Source: an uncultured Candidatus Melainabacteria bacterium (GTDB lineage: Bacteria > Cyanobacteriota > Vampirovibrionia > Gastranaerophilales > Gastranaerophilaceae). From it: DNA of 64,000 nucleotides. The notes under the pieces were generated by a model that saw only the letters and a program-made list of their open reading frames with translations, was not told where the DNA came from and did no database searches. The DNA is taken from assembly GCA_934726055.1 (NCBI GenBank), contig CAKVCZ010000004.1:77289-141288 (forward strand). The letters are read 5' to 3'. This document shows, piece by piece, positions 17,448 to 25,766 of the stretch. The position numbers and the translations under genes are program-made. Position 1 is the first letter of the stretch; the number at the start of each line of letters is the position of its first letter.

Positions 17448-17506
17448 AATATTAAATTTTAAACTATATAATTATGCACAGGATTTTAATAATCTTTCAA
17501 ATTCAA

Positions 17507-17563
17507 GGGCATTATCTGTGTCCATTAAAAAAGTTCGAATATTGTTTCCTAACGCCCACCATA
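17507..17563 (+). other. tRNA-like 3' end, probably decayed
   Basis: GGGCATT (17507-17513) can pair with AACGCCC (17551-17557, one mismatch), followed by A and CCA like a tRNA acceptor end. GTTCGAAT resembles a T-loop. The interval is only 57 nt and no D or anticodon arm fits. It shares GCCCACCATA with the tRNA-Leu 3' end and, like it, is followed at once by a strong hairpin. Confidence 0.3.
17525..17554. repeat. Right copy of the imperfect inverted repeat flanking the arsenic island
   Basis: TTAAAAAAGTTCGAATAT followed by TGTTTCCTAACG mirrors the left copy at 14641-14665. Confidence 0.4.
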
Positions 17564-17565
17564 TT

Positions 17566-17591
17566 AAAAGAGGACTTATAAGTCCTCTTTT
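17566..17591. terminator. Palindromic terminator
   Basis: A perfect 26-base palindrome, AAAAGAGGACTTA with TAAGTCCTCTTTT. It ends arsR transcription and/or the long minus-strand operon whose last gene stops at 17622. Confidence 0.75.
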
Positions 17592-17621
17592 ATGTTATTT
17601 ACTTTTCAAGTATAATAGACG

Positions 17622-18608
17622 TTAATTTAGAGTTTTATACAAATTTTTGATTTTATCTTTTAGCGTTTTTACTGATTCAATTAATCTTTCGTGTTCGGTT
17701 CTGGAAATATCCAATGGTAGGATTGATTTTATTCCATTGTAATCAATTAGGCTAGGTACGCTTATTGCAACTCCATTAAAACCATACTCTCCGTTTAGTA
17801 CACTTGATACCGATGCGGTTATTATTCTTCGGTTTAATATCGCATCAGCAATATGGCATACGCATGTAGAAATTCCATAATAAGTTTTTCCTTTACCTCT
17901 TATTATTTCTGTCCCCATATTAACAACTTTTTCTTCTATTTTATTTTTTATGCTTTCATTTATTTCGATATTTTCTACTCGACAAAATTCTTCTAAAGAT
18001 ATATTTGCAACTTTTATTTCGCTCCATAAAGGTATTTGAGAGTTTCCATGTTCTCCAATTATCATTGCATTAATAAATTCAGGTGATAATTTAATGTAAT
18101 CGGATAAAATATTTATAAAACGAGAACTATCTAATATGCATCCTGTTCCAAAAATTCGACCAGCAGGCAAATTTAATTGTTTTGAATAGTGATATGTTAG
18201 TATATCCACAGGATTTGCTACGATTAGTATTACACCTTGATTATAGTATTTTTTTATTTCGTTAATAACTTTATTTGATATTTCAATGTTATCTTTTGCC
18301 AAGTCTAAACGAGTTTCTTCCGGTTTTCTATTTCTTCCTGCTGTAATTATAATTAAATCGGAATCTTTTATGTCTGAATAATCTCCGCAGTATATGTTGG
18401 CACTGCCCATATTCGTAATTCCGTGTCTGATATCAAGCATTTCTGCGTTTGCCACATTTTCCTTAGTATCAATAAGCACAATTTCTCTTGCAATATCTTT
18501 TATCATCATCGAATATGCAATTCCGGCACCAACGTAGCCTGAACCAATAATTGCTACTTTTTTATTAAATTCTCTATGTTGCTCTTGTTCAATTTGTTTT
18601 TTTAGCAT
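17622..18608 (-). CDS. LDH/MDH-superfamily 2-hydroxyacid dehydrogenase with malate-type specificity residue
   Basis: About 329 residues. The NAD site is IGSGYVGAGIAYSM. The active site is complete: R100 (EETRLDL), D160 and R163 (CILDSSRF), and catalytic H187 (GEHGNS, normally GEHGD). The body is LDH-like, but the substrate-specificity position, Gln in lactate dehydrogenases, is Arg (R94 in GRNRKPEETR). That is the classical residue of malate dehydrogenases. It may therefore reduce a 2-ketoacid with an extra negative charge, or an unusual ketoacid of this pathway. The start at 18608 has GGGA upstream and overlaps the LuxC-like gene by 7 bases. It is the last gene of the 15-gene operon. Confidence 0.85.
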   Translation of the reverse strand: MLKKQIEQEQHREFNKKVAIIGSGYVGAGIAYSMMIKDIAREIVLIDTKENVANAEMLDIRHGITNMGSANIYCGDYSDIKDSDLIIITAGRNRKPEETRLDLAKDNIEISNKVINEIKKYYNQGVILIVANPVDILTYHYSKQLNLPAGRIFGTGCILDSSRFINILSDYIKLSPEFINAMIIGEHGNSQIPLWSEIKVANISLEEFCRVENIEINESIKNKIEEKVVNMGTEIIRGKGKTYYGISTCVCHIADAILNRRIITASVSSVLNGEYGFNGVAISVPSLIDYNGIKSILPLDISRTEHERLIESVKTLKDKIKNLYKTLN

Positions 18609-19774
18609 ACAGTTATTTCCCTTGAAAGTTCTTTTATTAAATTGTGTCCATCCCAAATTGGTCCAATATCCATTGCTTTTCCTATTGGTACTATTCTATC
18701 AATACCTTGTATATTATTATTAATTAAGTCTTGTTGTAATGCTTTTGCATCTATTCCAAAATATGTTATTGTTTGGTACTTTTCGTTAATTATTTTAAAT
18801 AAATCACGTCTATCATTTAGAGCATATTCGTAAAAATATCCGCCTTTACCTCTGATTTCTGTGATGTTATCTGTTAGAATATTAATTTCCGAACGATATA
18901 ATAAATTAGTTCTATTGGTTGTTTTACCAATATTATCATACAAAATTGCATCTTCGCAAAGTTTCGTATATTTATCTACCGCAACTGCATCTTGAAGAGT
19001 ATATTTTGATTTCGCATAATCATATACAAAATCCCAAAATTTCTCTCTTGCTTCTTTGCTATCATTTGTCCAGTAAATAAGTTGAGGTGAAGAACAAGCA
19101 TTTTGATCCATTAAATAAGTGTCATTATAGAAATTTTCACTGAGTCGTTTCATTTCTTCATCGCCAGTATTTTTAATGGTATTTCCATCTATTATACAGA
19201 TTGAATATCTGTCTGGAAAAGTTATGTCTGTACATCTTGGTTTTGTTTCATATCTCTTAAAAATAGAAATAGTTTTATCTCCGCCCCAAATCATTCTACA
19301 ATCTGCAATGCGAGAAAAGCTTTCGCTTATTTCATCATCTCTTTCATATTTTACGAATGCAGTTCTTTTCTCAATATCCGGATATTTTGTAATAACGTTC
19401 TTAATAAGTTCACAGATAGAATCTACTTGAGGAAATTCTTTAGCGGAAAGTCTTACTATATTAGCATTACCTGCAAGTAATCCAAAAAAGTATGAAAAAA
19501 TTGAATTTATAGGTATGTTTGAAGGTGCAATATGAAAGCATAATCCTCTACCTAATCTGTTAGAACTATCTCCAAAAATTTCTTTTAATCTTTGAATATT
19601 ACCTTTTCTGCACCAGAATGCAAGTGCAGATAAGTCAGTATAAGTTCTGATAATAGTAGATTTCATAAGTTTAGAAGATATTTCATTCAAAAACTCACAA
19701 ACCATATCAGAATATGGTGTGATTGGTTTTGTTTCAATATTTTCTGAACCTATTATATAATTAACGTTTTTCAT
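18602..19774 (-). CDS. LuxC-like acyl reductase (thioester to aldehyde)
   Basis: 390 residues of the LuxC/acyl-CoA reductase family, aldehyde-dehydrogenase superfamily. GRGLCFHIAPSNIPINS is the nucleotide-binding segment. DQNACSSPQ contains the acyl-accepting cysteine (C227). In luminous bacteria LuxC reduces an acyl group received from LuxE to an aldehyde with NADPH. Here no luciferase is present, and the gene sits in an acyl/glycan operon. It overlaps the LuxE-like gene by 14 bases, so the pair very likely works as a complex. The native acyl chain is unknown. Confidence 0.85.
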   Translation of the reverse strand: MKNVNYIIGSENIETKPITPYSDMVCEFLNEISSKLMKSTIIRTYTDLSALAFWCRKGNIQRLKEIFGDSSNRLGRGLCFHIAPSNIPINSIFSYFFGLLAGNANIVRLSAKEFPQVDSICELIKNVITKYPDIEKRTAFVKYERDDEISESFSRIADCRMIWGGDKTISIFKRYETKPRCTDITFPDRYSICIIDGNTIKNTGDEEMKRLSENFYNDTYLMDQNACSSPQLIYWTNDSKEAREKFWDFVYDYAKSKYTLQDAVAVDKYTKLCEDAILYDNIGKTTNRTNLLYRSEINILTDNITEIRGKGGYFYEYALNDRRDLFKIINEKYQTITYFGIDAKALQQDLINNNIQGIDRIVPIGKAMDIGPIWDGHNLIKELSREITVC

Positions 19775-20837
19775 AGGTATCGCTGCACCCCCTTATTTCC
19801 GCATTTTTAATTCTGCCTAAGATTTTAAAGTACTTACCTTTTCTTCCGCAAGGACAGTCATCTTCGCCAAGGATAATACCTTCATCTTCTGTTAATAATG
19901 AGTGTCCTGGATATGATTCCGGTAAAAGAGAGCAAACTTGAATTAATCCTTTTTTCCCGTTTTCTTGAATTGAAAAATCTCTTGAATTTCGGATTATGAT
20001 ATCTGAAAAAATACTTGCATGTAAGTGTCCATATTCGCATTCCATATAAACACAACCTGTTTGTTCTACCATTCCATAGTAATCATGGACAGATTTTATG
20101 CCACAAACACTATTTAATGCATTTTTAAAATCTTCTTTTGATACGGCCTCATTTACTAATTTTTTCCAACCTCCGCCATGAATTAGTATTCCGTTTGATA
20201 AATCCAATTTTATATTCAATTCCTTCAACTTTTTGTAAAAGAATTGCCAAATCATAAAAGTAAAACCAAATAAAAGAATCTTTTGACCTTTATGCTTTTC
20301 TAAAAAAGTATTAATGGCTGATATATCAATATTCATATCGTCATCAAGTGCATACGTTCTATCTGCACCAAATATCGAAAATCCTAAAATGCCTGCTCCT
20401 CTTGCTGAAAACATATTTCTGTTTTTGATAACTGACGGGCAGTCTATTATTAGCATTGGCATTCTGCTTGCACCGGTAAAGTTAGAAACAATCTTAACTA
20501 AGGTTTTTTGCTGATTTGCTGCTGTAATTTTATCCAAATAAATTTTAGAAACAGCTTGTCCCGACGTGCCTGATGAGGTCATTGTTTTAAATATTTCTTC
20601 TTGTGAAATACTTTTTAAATCAAATTCTTTAAACAATCTAACAGGTATGAATGGTATATCTGTGTAATTTGCTATTGTACCCAAATTACAGTTTAATTTA
20701 TTTATAATCTTTCTATAATTTTCACAATTATCATAGTGTTTTAAAGAAAGTTCTTTTAAATATTGTGTAAAAAGTTTAGCTTTTTCATCTTTATCTAATG
20801 AATATGGTGAAATTTCAAGAATATCGCTGTAATTCAC
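19761..20837 (-). CDS. LuxE-like acyl-protein synthetase
   Basis: 358 residues, adenylate-forming LuxE/PaaK group. TSSGTSGQAVSKIYLD is the ATP-binding loop, ILIHGGGWKKL is conserved in LuxE, and CPCGRKGKYFKILGRIK is near the C-terminus. A cysteine in RGCSDTYEKR could be the acyl-carrying residue as in LuxE. It activates a carboxylic acid as acyl-AMP and passes it to its own Cys and then to the LuxC partner. It begins with GTG (20837), supported by GGGAG 7 bases upstream. It lies 2 bases after the AMP-ligase stop. Confidence 0.82.
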   Translation of the reverse strand: MNYSDILEISPYSLDKDEKAKLFTQYLKELSLKHYDNCENYRKIINKLNCNLGTIANYTDIPFIPVRLFKEFDLKSISQEEIFKTMTSSGTSGQAVSKIYLDKITAANQQKTLVKIVSNFTGASRMPMLIIDCPSVIKNRNMFSARGAGILGFSIFGADRTYALDDDMNIDISAINTFLEKHKGQKILLFGFTFMIWQFFYKKLKELNIKLDLSNGILIHGGGWKKLVNEAVSKEDFKNALNSVCGIKSVHDYYGMVEQTGCVYMECEYGHLHASIFSDIIIRNSRDFSIQENGKKGLIQVCSLLPESYPGHSLLTEDEGIILGEDDCPCGRKGKYFKILGRIKNAEIRGCSDTYEKR

Positions 20838-20839
20838 TT

Positions 20840-22240
20840 TTATACTCCCAAGTTTTTATACAAAACCTTACCTGCTTCATTTTTTGGAATTTCTTTAATA
20901 TTTATAATTTCAAAAGCAGCTTTATTTAGACCTGTTTTTTGCGTAATAAATGACAATACATTTTCATTTTTTAGTGGGTTTGTTGTATAAATTTTCATTG
21001 CATCATCAACTCCCGCACATGCACATTCCATATCCGTAAAGTTCGATTTCAAAAGTCTTTCTGTTTCGTCAAGATTAACTCTGTTACCATATATTTTTAG
21101 AAAACGTTTTTTTCTTCCGACAATATAATAATATCCGTCAGCATCAACCTTTGCCATATCTCCGGTGATTAATTTTCCGTTTCTCTCATCGCCTTTTGAT
21201 AAGTCTTCTTTAGTTTGAGCATAACCCAATGTTACGTTAGCACCCTCATAAACAAGTTCTCCAACAATATCTGGTTTTGTAATTTCATCACCGTTAACAT
21301 CTATAAGGCTAAACTTGCCTCCGGGTATTGCAATTCCCATCGAACCGTATTTTTCTAAAGATTTTTCAGCCGGTAAATAAGACATTCTTGCAGTAGCTTC
21401 TGTTTGACCATACATTACAATAAATTTTTTATTACAATCTTTTGCCCATTGTGCAAATTTGTGGTGTAATTCAGGTGATAATTTGCCACCTGCTTGAGTC
21501 ATATATCTTAGTGATGGAAGATTCATTCTGAAGAATCTTAATTTATCAAGCATTTCGTAAGTATATGGAACTCCGGCAAAAGAAGTTGCTTCATATTCTT
21601 TCATTTGTTGCCAAAATTCCTTTTGCATTAGACCTTTATCAGTTAAAATTACAGATGCTCCAACCCATAAATGTGTGTTAAGAATTGAGATTCCATAAGT
21701 ATAATTCATTGGAAGAGTTGTTATGGCTCTTTCAGTTTCGTCTAATTTTAAGTATTCAACGATTGATTTTGTATTAGCTTCAATGTTTTTGTAACTTTGT
21801 CTGACAAGTTTTGGACTTCCTGTTGAACCTGAAGTTGTTAAAAGAAGTGCTAATTCATCGTTAAGTTCGGCTGTTTCGGTAAAATTTGTTTTAATAAGTG
21901 TATAGTTTAAATTTGAATAAACTGTTTCAAATTTTTCAAATTCACCTACCATATTGGACGGAAGGTGCAAATATTCAGGTTTATATGTTTCAATCATGTT
22001 TGTCAAAAGAGCTTTATCTAAGTCTGCTTTCAACATAACTGGCACGATTTTTGCATTCAGAAAACCTATATATCCAACTAGAGAACCAATTTCATTTGAA
22101 CATAAATTAAAAACAAGACAACGTTTACTAATATTTTTTGTTAAATTATTACAAAAAGTATCTAAATCATTATAAGTATATTTTTCGTTATTTTCAGTAA
22201 TTATTGCAATATTGTTTTTAAATTTTTTTAAATCAAACAT
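20840..22240 (-). CDS. AMP-forming acyl-CoA/acyl-ACP ligase
   Basis: About 466 residues of the ANL superfamily. The P-loop is LLTTSGSTGSPK, with YGQTEATARM, TGDMAKVDADGYYYIVGRKK, and the terminal catalytic lysine in PKNEAGKVLYKNL. It activates an acid by adenylation and loads it on CoA or on one of the operon's carrier proteins. The second ATG (22240) has AAAGG 7 bases upstream; the first (22246) is too close, so the second is preferred. A 55-base gap separates it from the hydrolase gene upstream, the widest gap in the operon. Confidence 0.85.
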   Translation of the reverse strand: MFDLKKFKNNIAIITENNEKYTYNDLDTFCNNLTKNISKRCLVFNLCSNEIGSLVGYIGFLNAKIVPVMLKADLDKALLTNMIETYKPEYLHLPSNMVGEFEKFETVYSNLNYTLIKTNFTETAELNDELALLLTTSGSTGSPKLVRQSYKNIEANTKSIVEYLKLDETERAITTLPMNYTYGISILNTHLWVGASVILTDKGLMQKEFWQQMKEYEATSFAGVPYTYEMLDKLRFFRMNLPSLRYMTQAGGKLSPELHHKFAQWAKDCNKKFIVMYGQTEATARMSYLPAEKSLEKYGSMGIAIPGGKFSLIDVNGDEITKPDIVGELVYEGANVTLGYAQTKEDLSKGDERNGKLITGDMAKVDADGYYYIVGRKKRFLKIYGNRVNLDETERLLKSNFTDMECACAGVDDAMKIYTTNPLKNENVLSFITQKTGLNKAAFEIINIKEIPKNEAGKVLYKNLGV

Positions 22241-22295
22241 ACACATACCTTTTTATGCTAATACTTAATAATTTTACCATAAAAAATATTTTATT

Positions 22296-23009
22296 TTATT
22301 TTATTTCAATATCAATCTTACCGTTAGAAAAAATGTCATTTAATTTAAAAAGTTTACCATGTCCGGGTAATATCGTGAAATCTTTACTTAGATTTTGTAT
22401 AAATGGCATAGTAACATTTTTGTATGTTTTGTTGTTACCTCTCGGAAATCTTGTAATAATTGGATATTCTTTTAATAGAGTATCTCCCGTAAAAATGACG
22501 ATATCATCTAAAAATACAAAACAACTTCCTTTAGAATGACCTTGTAGTTTTTTAAATTTTAAATGATGTTGATTCCATTCATATTCAAATTCTTCATCAA
22601 AAGTTATGTCAGAAGTTGCAATAAATGGTTCATATTCTTTATTAAACTTCTCAAGCAAACTAGACCCTTCTTTTTTATCTTTTTCTTCTAAAATAAAAGA
22701 TATTAGTATAGGTCTTGTATTTTTTTTATCGGAAATATAGTCAGAAGTTTCTTTGGTCGAAATTACAGTTGTTTTAAAATTATCCTGTAACCACTTTAAC
22801 CCTGAAACGTGATCAGGGTGTTCATGAGTCAAAATAATTGTTATATCTTTTATTTCAGAACCAAACAGAACATTTGCAATATCGTCGTTTTTATGCGGGT
22901 CAATTATCAATGCTCTGTTGTTTTCAATAATCATATACATATTTGAATCAATATATTCAAATATGGAATTATAAATAGTTAAATTGTTATTTTGAAAAAT
23001 CAATTCCAT
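22296..23009 (-). CDS. Metallo-beta-lactamase-fold hydrolase, possible thioesterase
   Basis: 237 residues. The metal motif LTHEHPDHVSGL (HxHxDH), then GHSKGSC, FTGDTLL and PGHGKL give all glyoxalase II-like ligands. MBL-fold enzymes beside carrier proteins often hydrolyse thioesters, so release of an acyl chain from ACP is plausible; an unrelated hydrolase role is possible. The start overlaps the ACP gene end by 23 bases with only a weak ribosome site, so coupling to ACP translation is likely. Confidence 0.8.
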   Translation of the reverse strand: MELIFQNNNLTIYNSIFEYIDSNMYMIIENNRALIIDPHKNDDIANVLFGSEIKDITIILTHEHPDHVSGLKWLQDNFKTTVISTKETSDYISDKKNTRPILISFILEEKDKKEGSSLLEKFNKEYEPFIATSDITFDEEFEYEWNQHHLKFKKLQGHSKGSCFVFLDDIVIFTGDTLLKEYPIITRFPRGNNKTYKNVTMPFIQNLSKDFTILPGHGKLFKLNDIFSNGKIDIEIK

Positions 23010-23232
23010 AATTTTTTTCTAATATTTCTTTTCCTTTATCAAAAGAACTCAAATCAATGATATCTTCAGTTTCCATCATGATATCAAAAGCTTCTTCTAA
23101 ATTAGCCACTAATCCCATGTGTCCAACAGAGTCCCAAGCTTTGATATCTTGATATTTTAAGCCATTTGTTTCTTCTTCAGAAATTTCAAACGAATCAACA
23201 AACGCCTGAGTATATTTTTCTAAATTTGTCAT
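22987..23232 (-). CDS. Acyl carrier protein (copy B)
   Basis: 81 residues, acidic four-helix carrier. The phosphopantetheine serine is S35 in AWDSVGHMGL, a variant of the canonical DSL. It lies directly after the transketolase C-subunit and before the MBL hydrolase, so these are its most probable partners. It differs from ACP copy A, which suggests two dedicated carriers and a pathway separate from housekeeping fatty acid synthesis. Confidence 0.88.
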   Translation of the reverse strand: MTNLEKYTQAFVDSFEISEEETNGLKYQDIKAWDSVGHMGLVANLEEAFDIMMETEDIIDLSSFDKGKEILEKNYGIDFSK

Positions 23233-23233
23233 T

Positions 23234-24202
23234 CTATTCCCCTTTATATTCTTTTTCTATCCTATTCGCAATTTGCTCAGCTGTCAAGCCATATTGTTCA
23301 ACTAAATAGTTATATTCTCCAGGTTTTATATAATTATCTTTAATTCCTATAATTAGATGTTTTGGTCGTTTTTCTAATGCAGACAATTCTTCTGCCACAG
23401 CTCCTCCTAAGCCTCCAATAATAGAATGCTCTTCAACGGTTACAATGAGTTTTGCATTAATACAATTTTGAATTGAATTTTTATCCAAAGGCTTAATTGT
23501 ATGCATATTTACAACTTTTACACTTAATCCTTGCTCTTCTAAAATTTTAGCAGTTTTAATCGAATTATACACCATAGTTCCAGTTGCTATAATGGCTATA
23601 TCTGAGCCATCCTGAATTGTAATAGCTTTACCAATTTCAAAATCATAATCTTCTTTATAAACAATAGGATTATTCATCCAACCTGAAAGTCTTATGTATG
23701 TGGGACTTTCGTTTTGTGCTGCTGCAATCAATGCTTTAGCAGTTTCAGTACAATCAGCAGGTGACAAAACAACCATATTTGGAATAGTTCTTGTAATAGC
23801 TATATCTTCAATACTCATATGTGTCGCACCGTATTGACCTATAGCAAGTCCGGCACTTAATCCAACAATTTTTACTCCTAGTCCCATATATCCCATATTT
23901 ATTTTTATTTGGTCATAGCATCTGGTTGTAGAAAATGTTGCTTGAGCAGTTACAAATGGTCTTAACCCTTCTTTTGCCATTCCTGCTGCAATTCCAATCA
24001 TATTTTGTTCAGCTATCCCAACATTATAATATTTATCAGGATATTGATCTCTAAAGTATTCAAGTCCAGCAGGAGAACATTGGTCAGCAGCTAAAACAAC
24101 AATTTTTGCATCAATTTTGGGAAATTCTAAGGCAACTTGCCCGAAAGTTCTATGAGAACCTAATAAAGAATATGTTCTTATAGTTTGTCTATTAAGTTCC
24201 AT
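23234..24202 (-). CDS. Transketolase C-terminal subunit (split transketolase)
   Basis: 322 residues holding the pyrimidine-binding and C-terminal domains. E65 in VGIAEQNMIG is the catalytic Glu that activates thiamine diphosphate. DQCSPAG and MHTIKPLD match transketolase-like C-halves. Together with the N-half it forms a ThDP enzyme that moves two-carbon ketol units. Its ATG overlaps the N-half stop by one base (TAATG), ensuring equal translation. No dihydrolipoyl transferase or E3 lies nearby, so a 2-oxoacid dehydrogenase role is less likely. Confidence 0.88.
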   Translation of the reverse strand: MELNRQTIRTYSLLGSHRTFGQVALEFPKIDAKIVVLAADQCSPAGLEYFRDQYPDKYYNVGIAEQNMIGIAAGMAKEGLRPFVTAQATFSTTRCYDQIKINMGYMGLGVKIVGLSAGLAIGQYGATHMSIEDIAITRTIPNMVVLSPADCTETAKALIAAAQNESPTYIRLSGWMNNPIVYKEDYDFEIGKAITIQDGSDIAIIATGTMVYNSIKTAKILEEQGLSVKVVNMHTIKPLDKNSIQNCINAKLIVTVEEHSIIGGLGGAVAEELSALEKRPKHLIIGIKDNYIKPGEYNYLVEQYGLTAEQIANRIEKEYKGE

Positions 24203-25026
24203 TATTTTGCCTCCAATTCTTCAACGGCTTTTTTGTATAAATCATCATTTAAGACTCCAATATGCCAATTATATTGGTTTTCAATAAAAGAAACCCCTTT
24301 ACCTTTTATTGTGTTTGCAAAAATTACAACAGGTTGTTTTTGATTTTTTATAGCGATATTAAAAGTTTCAAACAAATCCTTTACATTATGCCCGTTACAA
24401 GTTAATGTATTCCAACCAAAACTTTTCCATTTATCTTCTAACGAACCTTGATTCATAATTGTCTCAATAGAACCATCTAATTGAAGATTATTTTTATCAA
24501 TAATTAAAATAATATTGTCTAATTTAAAATGAAATGCAGACATTGCAGCTTCCCAAATAGAACCCTCATCACATTCTCCATCACCCATTAGTACATAAAT
24601 TTTTGAAGTATTGTTTTTCTTTTGTTTTAATGCTAAAGCTGAACCGACACCCAATGATAAGCCATGTCCCAAACTACCTGTGGAAAATTCAATTCCTTTT
24701 GAAACATTCATGTATGGATGAGTTGAAAATGATGAGCCATTCTTTTTAAATGTAGCCATATCTTCATCTGATAATAAACCAAGTCGGTACATTACTGCAT
24801 ATTGTGCCATTGCACCATGACCTTTACTCATTATAAATCTATCTCTTAATTCATCCGTAAGATTATTTTTATTTAGATTCATTATGCCAGAATATAATAC
24901 AGACAGAATTTCAACAATAGATAATGAACCTCCGATATGAGTACCATTAGTTCCTGCTTTATATGTTAAATCAACAATATCGCGTCTTACTTGTTTTGCT
25001 AGGTTTTGAGTTTCTAAAATATTCAT
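24202..25026 (-). CDS. Transketolase N-terminal subunit (split transketolase)
   Basis: 274 residues. The ThDP diphosphate/Mg motif GDGECDEGSIWEAAM starts at residue 148 and ends in DKNN (N180). THIGGSLSIVEIL and SKGHGAMAQYA are typical of transketolase N-halves. The donor would be a ketose phosphate and the acceptor an aldehyde, or possibly a carrier-bound thiol. Location inside an acyl operon and next to an ACP points to a specialised C2 transfer rather than the pentose phosphate pathway. Confidence 0.88.
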   Translation of the reverse strand: MNILETQNLAKQVRRDIVDLTYKAGTNGTHIGGSLSIVEILSVLYSGIMNLNKNNLTDELRDRFIMSKGHGAMAQYAVMYRLGLLSDEDMATFKKNGSSFSTHPYMNVSKGIEFSTGSLGHGLSLGVGSALALKQKKNNTSKIYVLMGDGECDEGSIWEAAMSAFHFKLDNIILIIDKNNLQLDGSIETIMNQGSLEDKWKSFGWNTLTCNGHNVKDLFETFNIAIKNQKQPVVIFANTIKGKGVSFIENQYNWHIGVLNDDLYKKAVEELEAK

Positions 25027-25766
25027 TATAATAGTCCTCCATCAACCCTAATGTTTTGTCCTGTTATAAAAGCTGAATCATCTGAAGCTAAGAATTTTAC
25101 AACTTTTGCGATATCTTCAACTTCAGCCATTCGTCCTAAAACAGTTCTTTGTTTAAAATATTCTATTTCTTCTTCTTTAAGCCCTTTTCTCATATCAGTG
25201 TTAACAAGACCTAAAGATAGTGTATTTACTCTAATTCCGTATCTTCCATATTCAGCTGCTAAATTTTTAGCCCATGTAATCAAGGCTGCTTTTGAACTTG
25301 CATATGCAGTTTGTCCCTCAGACATAATTAATGCTGTTACTGAAGAAATATTAATAATTGATCCAAATTTTTGTCTTGTCATAAATCTCAAAATGTATTG
25401 AGTTAATTCCATTTGTGCAAATAAATTTATATCAAAAATTTCTTTAATTTTTGATATTGGTGTCTGTCCAAACATAGATACATTTGCAACTCCAGCATTA
25501 TTGACTAATATATCAATGGGTAATTTTTGACTATGTATTTGTTTTATTGCTGATTTCATTCCTTCTGAATCGGTGATATCAAAATAAATGGGAGTTATAT
25601 TAACTCCATATTTATCTTTAATTTCTGATATTATTTGAAGAAATTCCGGAGTTTCTTTTCTCGCATGAGCAATGATATTTGTTCCATTTTGAGCAAGTTC
25701 CTCGAGTACAGCTCTTCCAATTCCTCTATTTGATCCTGTAATAAGTGCAGTTTTATTTTTTAACAT
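25026..25766 (-). CDS. Short-chain dehydrogenase/reductase, FabG-like (copy B)
   Basis: 246 residues, classical SDR. The cofactor loop is TGSNRGIGRAV, then VNNAG, with catalytic Ser in NISSVTA and YASSK. The conserved end ITGQNIRVDGG is that of 3-oxoacyl-ACP reductases. It likely reduces a beta-keto thioester made by a KAS III of this operon. The start overlaps the dehydratase gene by 14 bases with AAAGGA upstream. Confidence 0.87.
   Translation of the reverse strand: MLKNKTALITGSNRGIGRAVLEELAQNGTNIIAHARKETPEFLQIISEIKDKYGVNITPIYFDITDSEGMKSAIKQIHSQKLPIDILVNNAGVANVSMFGQTPISKIKEIFDINLFAQMELTQYILRFMTRQKFGSIINISSVTALIMSEGQTAYASSKAALITWAKNLAAEYGRYGIRVNTLSLGLVNTDMRKGLKEEEIEYFKQRTVLGRMAEVEDIAKVVKFLASDDSAFITGQNIRVDGGLL

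Larger units (their letters stand above)
17472..17594 (-). pseudogene. Remnant of a protein-coding gene (C-terminal end)
   Basis: On the minus strand an open frame without a proper start encodes about 40 residues that look protein-like: LLIWWALGNNIRTF, then LMDTDNALEFERLL and KSCA before TAA. It is preceded by an in-frame stop. It may be the surviving C-terminus of a gene lost when the island inserted or decayed. I do not recognise the family. Confidence 0.3.

Noticed and set aside
17507..17563. Functional tRNA gene
   Set aside because: The acceptor end and CCA are visible, but there is no D-arm or anticodon arm in a 57-nt span and the T-stem is broken.
18602..20837. Bioluminescence (lux) operon
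   Set aside because: Only LuxC- and LuxE-like genes are present; there is no luxA, luxB, luxD or luxG, and the neighbours are glycan and acyl genes.
23234..25026. Pyruvate or 2-oxoacid dehydrogenase E1 alpha/beta
   Set aside because: The motifs fit transketolase halves better, and no lipoyl transferase or dihydrolipoyl dehydrogenase gene is nearby.
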